Source of the DNA: Pararhodobacter zhoushanensis
GTDB lineage: Bacteria > Pseudomonadota > Alphaproteobacteria > Rhodobacterales > Rhodobacteraceae
Direction: 5' to 3'
DNA length: 64,000 nt
NCBI RefSeq assembly: GCF_003990445.1
Contig: NZ_REEZ01000003.1
Coordinates: 1-64,000, forward strand
Shown piece after piece: positions 1 through 7,849 of this stretch. Numbering within the stretch: the first letter of the stretch is position 1; every line of letters starts with the position of its first letter. Below the pieces are notes generated by a model, which was not told where the DNA came from, did no database searches, and worked only from the letters and a program-made list of their open reading frames with translations. A program made the translations under genes and the position numbers.

Positions 1-53
1 AGGTGTTCCTCTCGGCCATCGCCCTCGCTGCGACCGTTCTCTTCTGGCTTTGA
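1..53 (+). CDS. 3' end of a truncated gene, hydrophobic C-terminus
   Basis: Reading from base 3, the only frame that looks coding gives about 16 hydrophobic residues (VFLSAIALAATVLFWL) and ends at a TGA at 51-53. This resembles the last transmembrane helix of a membrane protein whose body lies outside the window. Family and function cannot be told from so little sequence. The stretch from 54 to 200 holds no gene that I can support. Confidence 0.4.
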   Translation, partial: VFLSAIALAATVLFWL

Positions 54-200
54 AAATCAATGAGTCTGGAACCTAGCGCTTGTCCGGGGTTGTCGTTTAG
101 ATCTTGGTTTCTGGACTAAATAGGGATGTGCTCAAAGGCGGTTAGCGCCGGTGAGGTTTGGCGCGGGTGAACGCGATTTGGCAGCGCTGGCGGCGAATAC

Positions 201-230
201 AAAAACGGCCGCTCCCAGGAGCGGCCGTTT
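201..230 (-). terminator. Rho-independent terminator of pilin gene A
   Basis: A 13-bp inverted repeat (AAACGGCCGCTCC and its complement, two-base centre) lies just downstream of the first pilin gene. Read on the minus strand it is followed by a T run, as expected of an intrinsic terminator. A related hairpin with the same GGCCGCTCC core follows the second pilin gene. Confidence 0.8.
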
Positions 231-252
231 ATAACTGGTTACTGGCAGAGAC

Positions 253-465
253 TTACTGGCTGACGCCCAGCGTGCCAAGCGATGCAACCGAAGCCGAGCC
301 CAGCTGATCGGAGATCTCCGTGGCCAGCGAGCCAACGCCGGTACGCACCGAGGTCACGACGGCCAGACCCAGGCCGACGATGGCGGCGGTCAGGACAACC
401 CAATCGACGGTGACGGCACCGGATTCGTTGGCGGCAAAAGCTTTGATTTTGTTCAGGACGGTCAT
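253..465 (-). CDS. Flp-type IVb pilin, copy A
   Basis: A 70-residue pilin subunit of the Flp/Tad family, the building block of adhesive pili made at the inner membrane. A short charged leader ends in ESG. A prepilin peptidase site G16/A17 is followed by VTVDW, where Asp replaces the usual Glu at +5 and Trp replaces Tyr at +6. Then comes one hydrophobic helix (VVLTAAIVGLGLAVV). The rest of the Tad machinery (tadA, cpaB, rcpA) is not in the window, so this is an orphan pilin locus or lies apart from the main cluster. It differs from copy B at nine of 70 residues. Confidence 0.9.
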   Translation of the reverse strand: MTVLNKIKAFAANESGAVTVDWVVLTAAIVGLGLAVVTSVRTGVGSLATEISDQLGSASVASLGTLGVSQ

Positions 466-530
466 GGCAGTCTCCAGGATAAAAGTAACAAGGGCGATGC
501 AGGGTCGACGTGCCGTTCAGGAGTTCGGGT

Positions 531-583
531 TGTTGAGGGGTTTTGACCGCTCTCCGTTTCGACAAGGCTGTTATCGCGGCGCA
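531..583 (-). promoter_or_regulatory. Conserved element upstream of pilin gene A
   Basis: This stretch of about 53 bases lies some 66 bases upstream of the pilin start. It recurs almost base for base at 1102-1154, at a similar distance before pilin gene B. The shared core includes TTTTGACCGCTC and CGTTTCGACAAGG as written on the plus strand. Neighbouring non-coding sequence is far less alike, so the element is probably kept by selection as a promoter, operator or 5' leader structure. Which of these it is cannot be read from the sequence. Confidence 0.5.
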
Positions 584-780
584 AAGGGGCGGCAAAAGGG
601 GCGCAAAACGGCAAAAGAAAGGCAATGTTGGTCTATTAATGTGAATTGTTTATGTTAAAGAAACGGAAGTTGTAGTTGGTGATTATTGATCCTGAAAGAG
701 TGTTTGAATGCGGTTGGTCATCTGGTCCGGGCCGGGTGCGCGACTCACGTCCTTTGTGTTCGGCGCTGGGGATGAAATGC

Positions 781-811
781 AAAATGGCCGCTCCAGTGGA
801 GCGGCCATTTT
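781..811 (-). terminator. Terminator of pilin gene B
   Basis: A perfect 14-bp inverted repeat (AAAATGGCCGCTCC, centre AGT, then its complement) lies downstream of the second pilin gene. The arms end in an A tract and a T tract, so it could terminate transcription in either direction. The core matches the hairpin after pilin A, showing that the duplication included the 3' flank. Confidence 0.8.
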
Positions 812-833
812 TCATTCGACGATGGGGTAGTTG

Positions 834-1046
834 TTACTGGCTGACGCCCAGCGTACCCAGCGAGGCAACCGAGGCCGAGCTCAGCGAGTTCGAGATGTCG
901 GTCGCGAGCGAGCCAACGCCGGTGCGAACCGACGAGATGACGGCCAGCCCCAGGCCGACGATCGCGGCGGTCAGAACGACCCAATCAACGGTGACGGCAC
1001 CGGATTCGTTGGCGGCAAAGGTTTTGATTTGGTTCAGGAAGGTCAT
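834..1046 (-). CDS. Flp-type IVb pilin, copy B
   Basis: A 70-residue paralogue of the pilin at 253-465, with the same processing site (G16/A17, VTVDW), the same hydrophobic helix and the same C-terminal end (ASLGTLGVSQ). Substitutions cluster in the leader (V3F, K6Q, A9T) and in the middle of the mature protein (around residues 50-56), with the assembly helix nearly unchanged. It is transcribed first of the tandem pair, but each copy has its own leader element and terminator, so they are probably separate transcription units whose dosage can differ. Confidence 0.9.
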   Translation of the reverse strand: MTFLNQIKTFAANESGAVTVDWVVLTAAIVGLGLAVISSVRTGVGSLATDISNSLSSASVASLGTLGVSQ

Positions 1047-1510
1047 GCGTTTCTCCGGGGTTTAAACTTCGTTTTCAACGTGTCGGACCGGAGCGCGGGA
1101 GGTTGAGGGTTTTTGACCGCTCACCGTTTCGACAAGGCCGTTATCGGGGCGCAACGCGGCGGCAAAATGGGTCAAATACAACGGAAGTAAGGCATTCTTG
1201 GTGCTTTGTTGTGACTTGATGCTTTTATAGAAACCTTGCAGCTTTTCTTTGTTCTTTAGGTCTAAATTGGCAACAAAAGGCGCTGCAGCGACTCAGGGAA
1301 TGGGGGGGGGCGCGCGACGTGATCATGCGCCCGAGTCGCCGGGACGCGACGCCCAATCCGCGCAGGTGGAGCCCTGGGGCCAGAACAGCGTGACCGCTGA
1401 CAGCCCCGATCTTGCGCCCTGATGTGTTAACAAGCTCCTGAGAAGCAAAGATTTGCGAAACCGGCGGTTTTCTGGCACCGTGAGCGCAATAAGACCAAGA
1501 AACCGGGGCC
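1047..1510. other. Gene-free stretch upstream of pilin gene B
   Basis: About 460 bases between the divergent pilin B gene and the lytic transglycosylase gene. It contains the pilin B leader element (1102-1154). An AT-richer patch at about 1200-1280 and another at about 1420-1460 could hold promoters for the two divergent genes. No open frame in it looks coding and I recognise no RNA gene. Confidence 0.5.
1102..1154 (-). promoter_or_regulatory. Conserved element upstream of pilin gene B
   Basis: Second copy of the element at 531-583, with only a handful of differences. It keeps the TTTTGACCGCTC and CGTTTCGACAAGG blocks and the following TTATCG-GGCGCAA block. The distance to the pilin start is about 56 bases, similar to copy A. 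Confidence 0.5.
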
Positions 1511-2371
1511 ATGCCGAGCAGCTTGCCCATTTTCCCAGCGCGAATTGCGGCGGCCCTGACCGGGGCGGTCTGCTTTGTCGTGGCCAGCGCGGCCATGGCC
1601 GATGATTTCACCTTTCGCCGCATCGGGGTCGCGCCGCCGTCGGACGGGCCGCGCATCACCGTGCAAGTCGATCCCGAAGAGCAGGCGCGCCGCCTCGCGC
1701 CGCCTGAGCCGGTCGCCCCGCTGATCGCGCGCGCCGCGCAGCCGTTGCCAGAGGCGGGGCCGGATGGCTCAAGGTTTGCGTGGTTCTGGGAGAGCGTCTC
1801 GCCAAATCTCGATCAGGGCGAGGGGCGCTTTTTGGCCGCGATGGCCGCGCTGCGCGATGCGCCCGAGGAGGCGCGGGTGCCCGAGCCGAGCGTGCAGCAT
1901 CTGCAAGACATCGCTGCGGCCCATAGCGCTCCGATTCTGCTGGCGACGGTCGGCACGCGGGTGTCACCGGCGCTGGCTCTGGCGGTGATCTCGGTGGAAT
2001 CGGCGGGGCGGGTCGGAGCGATCAGCCACGCGGGCGCGCAGGGGTTGATGCAGTTGATCCCGGCGACGGCGGCGCGCTTTGGTGTCGAGGACGCCAATGA
2101 TCCGGCTCAGAACATTCGCGGCGGCGTGGCCTATCTCGACTGGTTGCTGGGCGAGTTCGGCGGCGATGTCGTGCTGGCGCTGGCCGGGTACAACGCGGGC
2201 GAGGGGGCGGTGCGCCGCAACGGCGGGGTGCCACCCTTTGCCGAGACCCGCGATTATGTCCCGCGCGTACTGGCGGCGTGGCAGATCGCGCGCGGGCTGT
2301 GTGCGACGGTGCCCGAGTTGCCGAGTGATGGCTGCGTGTTCGCGATCCGGGCGGTGCGGACGGCCGGATGA
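1511..2371 (+). CDS. Lytic transglycosylase (SLT domain)
   Basis: A 286-residue periplasmic murein hydrolase that cleaves the glycan strand between MurNAc and GlcNAc to give anhydro-muropeptides. Residues 1-30 form a signal peptide ending near ASAAMA. The catalytic SLT domain occupies roughly 140-260: VISVESAG carries the catalytic Glu, followed by GLMQLIPATA and AGYNAGEGAV, the family hallmarks. The region between is proline-rich and probably a linker. The 3' neighbour is convergent, so the gene appears monocistronic. Which SLT subfamily (MltE-like or a Rhodobacter-specific group) cannot be settled here. Confidence 0.9.
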   Translation: MPSSLPIFPARIAAALTGAVCFVVASAAMADDFTFRRIGVAPPSDGPRITVQVDPEEQARRLAPPEPVAPLIARAAQPLPEAGPDGSRFAWFWESVSPNLDQGEGRFLAAMAALRDAPEEARVPEPSVQHLQDIAAAHSAPILLATVGTRVSPALALAVISVESAGRVGAISHAGAQGLMQLIPATAARFGVEDANDPAQNIRGGVAYLDWLLGEFGGDVVLALAGYNAGEGAVRRNGGVPPFAETRDYVPRVLAAWQIARGLCATVPELPSDGCVFAIRAVRTAG

Positions 2372-2391
2372 TGGCGGATGATTCTGGGGGG

Positions 2392-2718
2392 TCAGAGGAT
2401 CCGGTCGATGGCGTCGGTCGGGCGACCAATGACCGCCTTGTCGCCGTTGCGGATCACCGGGCGTTCGATCAGCGCGCTGTCGGCGGCCATGGCGGCGATG
2501 ATGGCATCCTCAGGCTCAGATTTCAGCGCCGCGCCGTCTTTGCGCAAAAGGTCGGCGGCCGGCAATCCCAGAGACGCAAGCATCGAGCGGATCTCTTCGG
2601 GGCTGGGCGGCGCATTGAGGTACAGACGGATCTCGGGCGTCAGCCCTTGGTCTTGCAAATAGGCCAGCGCCTGACGTGATTTCGAGCAGCGCGGGTTGTG
2701 CCAGATTTCTAGAGCCAT
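2392..2718 (-). CDS. ArsC/YffB/Spx-family thioredoxin-fold protein
   Basis: A 108-residue single-domain protein of the ArsC family. The N-terminal [12 protein letters not shown] block carries the single reactive Cys, and the C-terminal [15 protein letters not shown] block matches the conserved Arg-containing end of glutaredoxin-coupled arsenate reductases. Its start overlaps the pyrD stop by 10 bases, so it is the last gene of a DUF952-pyrD-ArsC unit. No other arsenic gene (arsR, arsB, acr3) is nearby, so a housekeeping redox role is as likely as arsenate reduction. Confidence 0.8.
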   Translation of the reverse strand: MALEIWHNPRCSKSRQALAYLQDQGLTPEIRLYLNAPPSPEEIRSMLASLGLPAADLLRKDGAALKSEPEDAIIAAMAADSALIERPVIRNGDKAVIGRPTDAIDRIL

Positions 2719-3761
2719 GCGTCTCTCCCGGTGCCGACAGCCTCGGCCACGCTCGCGAAACCGTCGCGCTCAAGCAAAGTGTCGAGCCCGCGCAGGATCT
2801 GGCCGACCATCGAGAGACCGCCATAGACCAGCGCCGAATACATCTGCACCGCGCTCGCCCCGGCGAGGATCTTGGCATAGGCGGTCTCGGCTGAATCGAC
2901 ACCGCCGACGCCGATCAGCGGCAGGCGGCCTTCGGTGAGGGTCGAGAGTTGGGCCAGAACGCGCGTGGACTTTTCGAACAGCGGCGCGCCGGACAGCCCG
3001 CCCATCTCGCCCTTGTGGGCACTTTTCAGGCCATCGCGGCCCAGCGTGGTGTTGGTGGCGATGATCGCATCGAGACCGGACTCCAGCGCGACACCGGCAA
3101 GGTCTGACAATTCCTGAGCGTTCAGATCGGGGGCGATCTTCAGGAACACCGGGATGTGGCGTTCCAGCGCATCGCGCTCGGCCATCACACCGGCCAGCAG
3201 ACCGCGCAGGGCATCGGCGCCCTGCAGGTCGCGCAATTTCTCGGTGTTAGGGGAGGACACGTTGACCGTGGCGAAATCGACATAGGGGCCGCACAGGCGC
3301 AGCACAGAGGCGAAATCGGCGGCACGGTCGGTGCTGTCCTTGTTCGCACCGAGGTTCAGGCCAACAATCGGCCCCGCCTTGCGACGCATGAGGCGGGCGG
3401 CAATGGCCTCGGCCCCTTCGTTGTTGAAGCCGAAGCGATTGATGACCGCGCGGTCCCCGGACAGCCGGAACAGGCGGGGGCGGGGGTTGCCCGGTTGCGG
3501 GCGGGGCGTGGCCGCGCCGACCTCGATAAAGCCGAAGCCCGAGCGCGCCAGCGGGGCCAAGGCCACGGCGTTCTTGTCAAAGCCAGCGGCCAGTCCCAGC
3601 GGATTGGGTAGCTCCAGACCCGCCACGACAGTCCGCAAGCGATCCGAGGTGATCTGACCGGGCAGGGGCACCAGCCCGGCGTTCAGCGCTTTGAGCGATA
3701 AACCATGCCCGGTTTCCGGGTCGATGCGGTGCAGCGCCCACAGGCCGAGCTGTTCGATCAT
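2709..3761 (-). CDS. pyrD: Dihydroorotate dehydrogenase (quinone), class 2
   Basis: A 350-residue membrane-associated flavoenzyme that oxidises dihydroorotate to orotate in pyrimidine synthesis and passes electrons to the quinone pool. Visible marks are the N-terminal amphipathic segment ([16 protein letters not shown]), [41 protein letters not shown] with the catalytic Ser, and [15 protein letters not shown] for FMN phosphate binding. The ATG at 3761 is chosen because it overlaps the DUF952 stop in an ATGA arrangement and gives the normal class 2 length. The reading frame stays open upstream but that part is out-of-frame DUF952 sequence. Confidence 0.95.
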   Translation of the reverse strand: MIEQLGLWALHRIDPETGHGLSLKALNAGLVPLPGQITSDRLRTVVAGLELPNPLGLAAGFDKNAVALAPLARSGFGFIEVGAATPRPQPGNPRPRLFRLSGDRAVINRFGFNNEGAEAIAARLMRRKAGPIVGLNLGANKDSTDRAADFASVLRLCGPYVDFATVNVSSPNTEKLRDLQGADALRGLLAGVMAERDALERHIPVFLKIAPDLNAQELSDLAGVALESGLDAIIATNTTLGRDGLKSAHKGEMGGLSGAPLFEKSTRVLAQLSTLTEGRLPLIGVGGVDSAETAYAKILAGASAVQMYSALVYGGLSMVGQILRGLDTLLERDGFASVAEAVGTGRDAWL

Positions 3762-4099
3762 CAGATCACCCCTTCGGGGAAGATATGCCCGGCAGCGCCC
3801 AGCGGCAGGGATTTGTCCCAGACCACATCGGCGCGGACCATCGCGCGGTAAAGATGGGGGAAGAGTGCGCCGCCGCGGGACGGCTCCCATTTCAGCGCAG
3901 GGCCCAACGTGTCGGTTTCGATCGCGAGCAGCACCAGATCGCTTTCTCCGGCGAAATGCTTGGCGACGGTTTCGACAACCTGCTGGGCGGTGGACATATG
4001 GATATAGCCATCGGCCAGATCGACCGGCGCACCCTCGGTGTGACCGGCGGCGGCGAAAGCATCCCATTCGGAGCGGCGAAAGATCTTGTACACGAGCAT
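3761..4099 (-). CDS. DUF952 family protein
   Basis: A 112-residue protein of the DUF952 family, recognised from [15 protein letters not shown] at the start and [19 protein letters not shown] in the middle. The family's function is unknown; its fold is related to ADP-ribosyltransferase-like domains. Its stop overlaps the pyrD start by four bases, so the two are translationally coupled. No signal peptide or membrane segment is seen. It is the promoter-proximal gene of this three-gene unit. Confidence 0.85.
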   Translation of the reverse strand: MLVYKIFRRSEWDAFAAAGHTEGAPVDLADGYIHMSTAQQVVETVAKHFAGESDLVLLAIETDTLGPALKWEPSRGGALFPHLYRAMVRADVVWDKSLPLGAAGHIFPEGVI

Positions 4100-4278
4100 G
4101 CGATGCTCTTGCCCAAAGCGCGGCCTCTGGTCAATGGGGCAGCAGGGGGTGAGCGCCGCGCGGGCACTGTCATGCGCCCGTCGCCTTCCCTTGGGAAACC
4201 CAGTGACGTGACCTTTGACTCTGCGCCCAAGGCGCGCAATCTTTGACCTTCGGGAAAAATTCCAACAGGGGAAGTCTA

Positions 4279-5892
4279 ATGTCCTTAAAGACCCAGTTCA
4301 GGGCCATCCTCGGTTCGACAGCGCTGGCGGCTGCCAGCGCGTTGCCGAGCTATGCGACCGAGTTGCACATCCTGCATTTCAACGACTTCCACAGCCGGGT
4401 TGAGCCGATCAACCGCTTCAACTCGACCTGTTCGGCGGGGGATGAGGCCGAAGGCAAGTGCTTTGGCGGCGCGGCGCGGCTGTTCACGCTGATCAACCAG
4501 ATGCGCGATGCGATCACCGCCGAGGGCAACCCGGTGCTGGTGCTGAGCGCGGGCGACGAATCGCAGGGCTCGCTGTATTTCACCACCTATGGCGGTGCGG
4601 TCGAGGCCGAGATGAACCTGCGCATCGGTCTGGATGCAATGGCGGTGGGCAACCACGAATTCGACAACGGCCCTGAGGGGCTGCTGGTCTTCGCCGATCA
4701 GGATCAGTACCCGGTCGTCGCTGCCAACATCGACGTGTCGCAGAACAACCTGCTGGCCGGGCGTATCGTGCCCTGGGCCATTCTGGAAACCGGCGGGCTG
4801 CGGGTCGGCATCGTGGGGGCGCTGACCGAAGACACGCCCGATATCGCCTCGCCCGGGCCGACCATCGCGTTTTCGAGCGCCGTCGAGTCCGTGGCGCGCT
4901 CGGTTGAAGAGCTGCACGCCGAGGGGGTGACGACGATCATCGCGCTGACCCATGTGGGCTATGTCGGCGAGCAGCGCATTGCCGCCGAAGTGCCGGGCCT
5001 GACCGCCGTGGTCGGCGGCCACAGCCACACCTACCTGTCGGCCAGCGATCCGCGCCGTGAAGGCCCGTATCCGACATGGGTGGATAACGTCGACGGTTCC
5101 ATCGTGCCGGTCGTGCAGGCGGGGGCTTACAGCCGCTATCTGGGCCACCTGATTCTGGACCTCGATGACGAAGGCAAGCTGATCTACGCCACCGGCGACA
5201 CCATCGAGATCAACTCGGAAGTCACCCCCGACCCCGAAATCGCCGCCTGGGTGGCGACGCTGGCCGGTCCGATCGAAGAGACCCGCAGCGAGCTGGTTTC
5301 CGAAGCGGTTGAGGCTATCGACGGCGACCGGACGACCTGCCGGGCGATGGAATGCACGATGGGCAATCTGGTGACGGACGCCATGCTGGCCCGCGTTGCC
5401 GGCCAGGGCATCACCATTGCTATCCAGAACGGCGGCGGTCTGCGGGCCTCGATTGGCGACGGCACGATCACCATGGGCAACGTGCTGGAGGTTCTGCCGT
5501 TCCAGAACACCATGGCCACGTTCGAACTGACCGGTGAGTATGTCATCGAAGCGCTGGAAAACGGTGTGAGCCAGATCGAGGAAGGCGCGGGGCGCTTTGC
5601 GCAGGTCGGTGGCCTGACCTATGCCTTCGACGCCTCGGCACCGGTGGGGTCGCGGGTCAGCGACGTCATGGTCATGCGTGAAGGCGCGTGGGTGCCGATT
5701 GACCCGGCCGCGACCTATGGTCTGGTGACCAACGACTATGTGCGCAACGGCGGTGACGGCTATGCGGTGTTCCGCGACCACGCCACGAACGCCTATGACT
5801 TTGGCCCGGATCTGGCCGATGTGCTGGCCGAGTATCTGGCCGAGCATAATCCCTACCAGCCCTATACCGACGGTCGTATCACCGTGAAGTAA
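4279..5892 (+). CDS. Periplasmic 5'-nucleotidase / bifunctional metallophosphatase
   Basis: A 537-residue enzyme of the UshA/5'-nucleotidase family, which removes phosphate from nucleotides or sugar nucleotides in the periplasm. A signal peptide ends near PSYATE. The metallophosphatase domain shows HILHFNDFHSRV, AVGNHEFDNG and VVGGHSHTYL metal-binding motifs. The C-terminal nucleotidase domain shows IQNGGGLRASI, VLEVLPFQNTM and YVRNGGDGY. I chose the ATG at 4279 because AGGGGAAG stands just before it and the signal peptide then starts normally; an in-frame start at 4243 would prepend residues unlike a leader. The hairpins at 5900-5995 follow. Confidence 0.9.
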   Translation: MSLKTQFRAILGSTALAAASALPSYATELHILHFNDFHSRVEPINRFNSTCSAGDEAEGKCFGGAARLFTLINQMRDAITAEGNPVLVLSAGDESQGSLYFTTYGGAVEAEMNLRIGLDAMAVGNHEFDNGPEGLLVFADQDQYPVVAANIDVSQNNLLAGRIVPWAILETGGLRVGIVGALTEDTPDIASPGPTIAFSSAVESVARSVEELHAEGVTTIIALTHVGYVGEQRIAAEVPGLTAVVGGHSHTYLSASDPRREGPYPTWVDNVDGSIVPVVQAGAYSRYLGHLILDLDDEGKLIYATGDTIEINSEVTPDPEIAAWVATLAGPIEETRSELVSEAVEAIDGDRTTCRAMECTMGNLVTDAMLARVAGQGITIAIQNGGGLRASIGDGTITMGNVLEVLPFQNTMATFELTGEYVIEALENGVSQIEEGAGRFAQVGGLTYAFDASAPVGSRVSDVMVMREGAWVPIDPAATYGLVTNDYVRNGGDGYAVFRDHATNAYDFGPDLADVLAEYLAEHNPYQPYTDGRITVK

Positions 5893-5899
5893 CGGGAAC

Positions 5900-5995
5900 G
5901 CCGGGGGCCGGGCAGGGCGCAAGGCCCCGCCCGGCCCCCGGCAGCAAAACGCGCGCCTGAGGCGCGCTGTGACGGGGGCCTTGCGGGGCCCCCGT
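5900..5995. terminator. Hairpins between convergent genes
   Basis: Three GC-rich inverted repeats stand between the nucleotidase and the convergent lipoprotein gene: a 14-bp stem at 5900-5942 (GCCGGGGGCCGGGC), a small one at 5951-5967, and ACGGGGGCC/GGCCCCCGT at 5972-5995 followed by TTT. They probably end transcription from both sides. Confidence 0.6.
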
Positions 5996-6012
5996 TTGCG
6001 TGAGCGGAGAGG

Positions 6013-6480
6013 TCAGCGCCGGGCGCGGCGGGTGTTCTCGGCACCGATGACCACGATGTCGGCGGTGGTATCCAGCTGCGCCTGCGTCAGCGCGTAGACC
6101 GCGACAATCGTCCGGGCACCGGGGTTTTGTCCGGCCACGGGGGTGCGTGGCGGGATGGCGACAAAGCGGAAGCTGAGCACACCGCCGCTGGGGCGGCCGT
6201 AGTTTTCGGGCACCAGCTCGGCGTCCCACCAGCCAGCCGAGGGCATCACCGCCGAGGCGCGCACGATGGCGCCGGACGAGGTCCGCTCGATCACCATCTC
6301 GCTGACCTGCGGCACCAGCGGGCGCGGGTCGTCGACAAGGGTGGTCGGGCCCAGATCGGGGCGCTCTTCAACGCTCGACGCGCCGAACCAGTTGCGCGGG
6401 TTCATCCGCGAGTCGCTGAAGCCCCCGCACGCAGACAGGGCCAGCGACGACATCAGCAAGGCAGCAAGCGGAGTTTTCAT
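6013..6480 (-). CDS. Predicted lipoprotein of unknown function
   Basis: A 155-residue protein with a type II signal peptide: basic MKT, hydrophobic core, and lipobox LSAC, with the lipidated Cys at about residue 18. The residue after the Cys is Gly, so outer-membrane targeting is plausible. The mature part has no domain that I recognise; it carries VIERTSSGAIVRA and VVIGAENTRRARR near the ends. It is flanked by the convergent nucleotidase gene and the divergent sufE, and looks monocistronic. Confidence 0.75.
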   Translation of the reverse strand: MKTPLAALLMSSLALSACGGFSDSRMNPRNWFGASSVEERPDLGPTTLVDDPRPLVPQVSEMVIERTSSGAIVRASAVMPSAGWWDAELVPENYGRPSGGVLSFRFVAIPPRTPVAGQNPGARTIVAVYALTQAQLDTTADIVVIGAENTRRARR

Positions 6481-6608
6481 AGGGCTTCCCTCGGTGCAAA
6501 ACGCGCGCCAGACCTAGCGCAAAGCGGTCCGCTTGAAAAGGGCAAGGGCTGGACCTTTGGCGCGTCTCGGCCTAGGTCTGAACCCGCAACGACAGCAGCG
6601 GAGCAGGC

Positions 6609-7025
6609 ATGGCACAGGACGAGTTCAACGAGCTGGCCGAGACCTTCGATTTCCTTGACGACTGGGAAGACCGCTATCGCCACGTCATCGAACTGGGCCG
6701 CGAGATGCCCGAGATGGACGAGGCGTTGAAGGTTCCCGCCAACAAGGTAAACGGCTGCGCCAGTCAGGTCTGGCTGTACCCGAATATCGAAAACGGCATT
6801 TTTGATTTCTATGGCGAAAGCGACGCGATGATCGTGCGCGGGCTGATCGCCGTCTTGCACACGCTTTACGCGGGCCGCCCGCTGGCCGAGGTGCCGGGGC
6901 TGGACGCGCAGGCCGCCCTGAAGCGGCTGGGGCTGGATGAGCATCTGTCCTCGCAACGCTCGAACGGGCTGCGGGCGATGGTGGAACGCATCCGGCTGGT
7001 CGCCACCGAAGCGCAGGAGAGCTGA
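6609..7025 (+). CDS. sufE: SufE family sulfur-acceptor protein
   Basis: A 138-residue protein of the SufE family, which accepts persulfide sulfur from the cysteine desulfurase SufS and stimulates Fe-S cluster assembly. KVNGCASQVWL contains the acceptor Cys, near residue 51, and the length fits the family. The next gene, a TauE-type exporter, starts two bases after its stop. SufS and the Suf scaffold genes are not in the window, so this is a detached sufE as in many alphaproteobacteria. Confidence 0.9.
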   Translation: MAQDEFNELAETFDFLDDWEDRYRHVIELGREMPEMDEALKVPANKVNGCASQVWLYPNIENGIFDFYGESDAMIVRGLIAVLHTLYAGRPLAEVPGLDAQAALKRLGLDEHLSSQRSNGLRAMVERIRLVATEAQES

Positions 7026-7027
7026 GC

Positions 7028-7846
7028 ATGCCCGATCCCGGCCTTCTGGCGCTGATGGTGGCTTTGCTGGCAGCAATCGGCGCGGTGGCCGGGGTGATTG
7101 CGGGTTTGCTGGGGGTCGGTGGCGGCATCGTGCTGGTGCCTGCCTTCTTCTACGCCTTCACGGCGCTGGGCTACGGCGGGCCGCATCTGATGCAGGTCTG
7201 TCTGGCGACCTCGCTGGCGACGATTGTCGTGACATCCGTCAAATCGGTGCGCGCGCATCACAAGCGCGGCGCGGTGGACTGGGAGATCCTCAAGCGCTGG
7301 GCCCCGTGGATCGCGGGCGGGGCGCTTCTTGGGATGATCGCGGCCTCGGGGCTGCGCTCGGTGATCCTGCAGGGCATCTTTGGCGTGCTGGGTCTGACCG
7401 TGGGTCTGTATCTGGCCTTTGGCCGGGCAAGTTGGCGGCTGGGCGACGCAATGCCGGGCGGGGCGAAGCGCGGCATCATGGGCTCGGTCATGGGGTTCTT
7501 GTCGGTGCTGATGGGGATTGGCGGCGGCTCGTTCGGGGTGCCGCTGATGACGCTTTATGGCGTGCCGATCCACCGGGCGGTGGCCACGGCGGCGGGGTTC
7601 GGGGTGATCATCGCCGCGCCCTCGGTCGCCGGGTTCCTGTTGCTGGGGGTCGAGGGCGCGCCGCCCTATACGCTGGGCGCGGTGAATATCCCGGCATTTC
7701 TGGTGGTCATCGCCATGACCATGATCACCACCAGTTGGGGCGTGAAACTGGCCCATGCGATGGACCCCAAGCCGCTGAAACGCGTCTTCGCGGTGTTCAT
7801 CATGGTCATGGCGCTGAACATGCTGCGCAAAGCGCTGGGCTATTAA
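7028..7846 (+). CDS. TauE/SafE family anion exporter, copy 1
   Basis: A 272-residue integral membrane protein of the TauE/SafE family (two repeats of about four helices), associated with export of sulfite, sulfonates or sulfur-containing anions. GLLGVGGGIVLVPAF and IGGGSFGVPLMTL are the paired family motifs at the start of each half. It is close to the exporter at 44509-45330 along its whole length. It probably forms an operon with sufE, with a two-base gap, and is convergent with xseA after a three-base gap. The true substrate is unknown. Confidence 0.85.
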   Translation: MPDPGLLALMVALLAAIGAVAGVIAGLLGVGGGIVLVPAFFYAFTALGYGGPHLMQVCLATSLATIVVTSVKSVRAHHKRGAVDWEILKRWAPWIAGGALLGMIAASGLRSVILQGIFGVLGLTVGLYLAFGRASWRLGDAMPGGAKRGIMGSVMGFLSVLMGIGGGSFGVPLMTLYGVPIHRAVATAAGFGVIIAAPSVAGFLLLGVEGAPPYTLGAVNIPAFLVVIAMTMITTSWGVKLAHAMDPKPLKRVFAVFIMVMALNMLRKALGY

Positions 7847-7849
7847 CCC

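Larger units (their letters stand above)
466..833. other. Gene-free stretch between the two pilin genes
   Basis: About 370 bases without a supported gene. It holds the leader and duplicated upstream element of pilin A (531-583) and the terminator hairpin of pilin B (781-811). An AT-rich patch at about 620-700 may hold the promoter of pilin A. I see no small gene. Confidence 0.5.

Noticed and set aside
2392-2718. Arsenic resistance locus
   Set aside because: Only an ArsC-like thioredoxin-fold gene is present; no arsR, arsB or acr3 is near, and the gene is coupled to pyrD.
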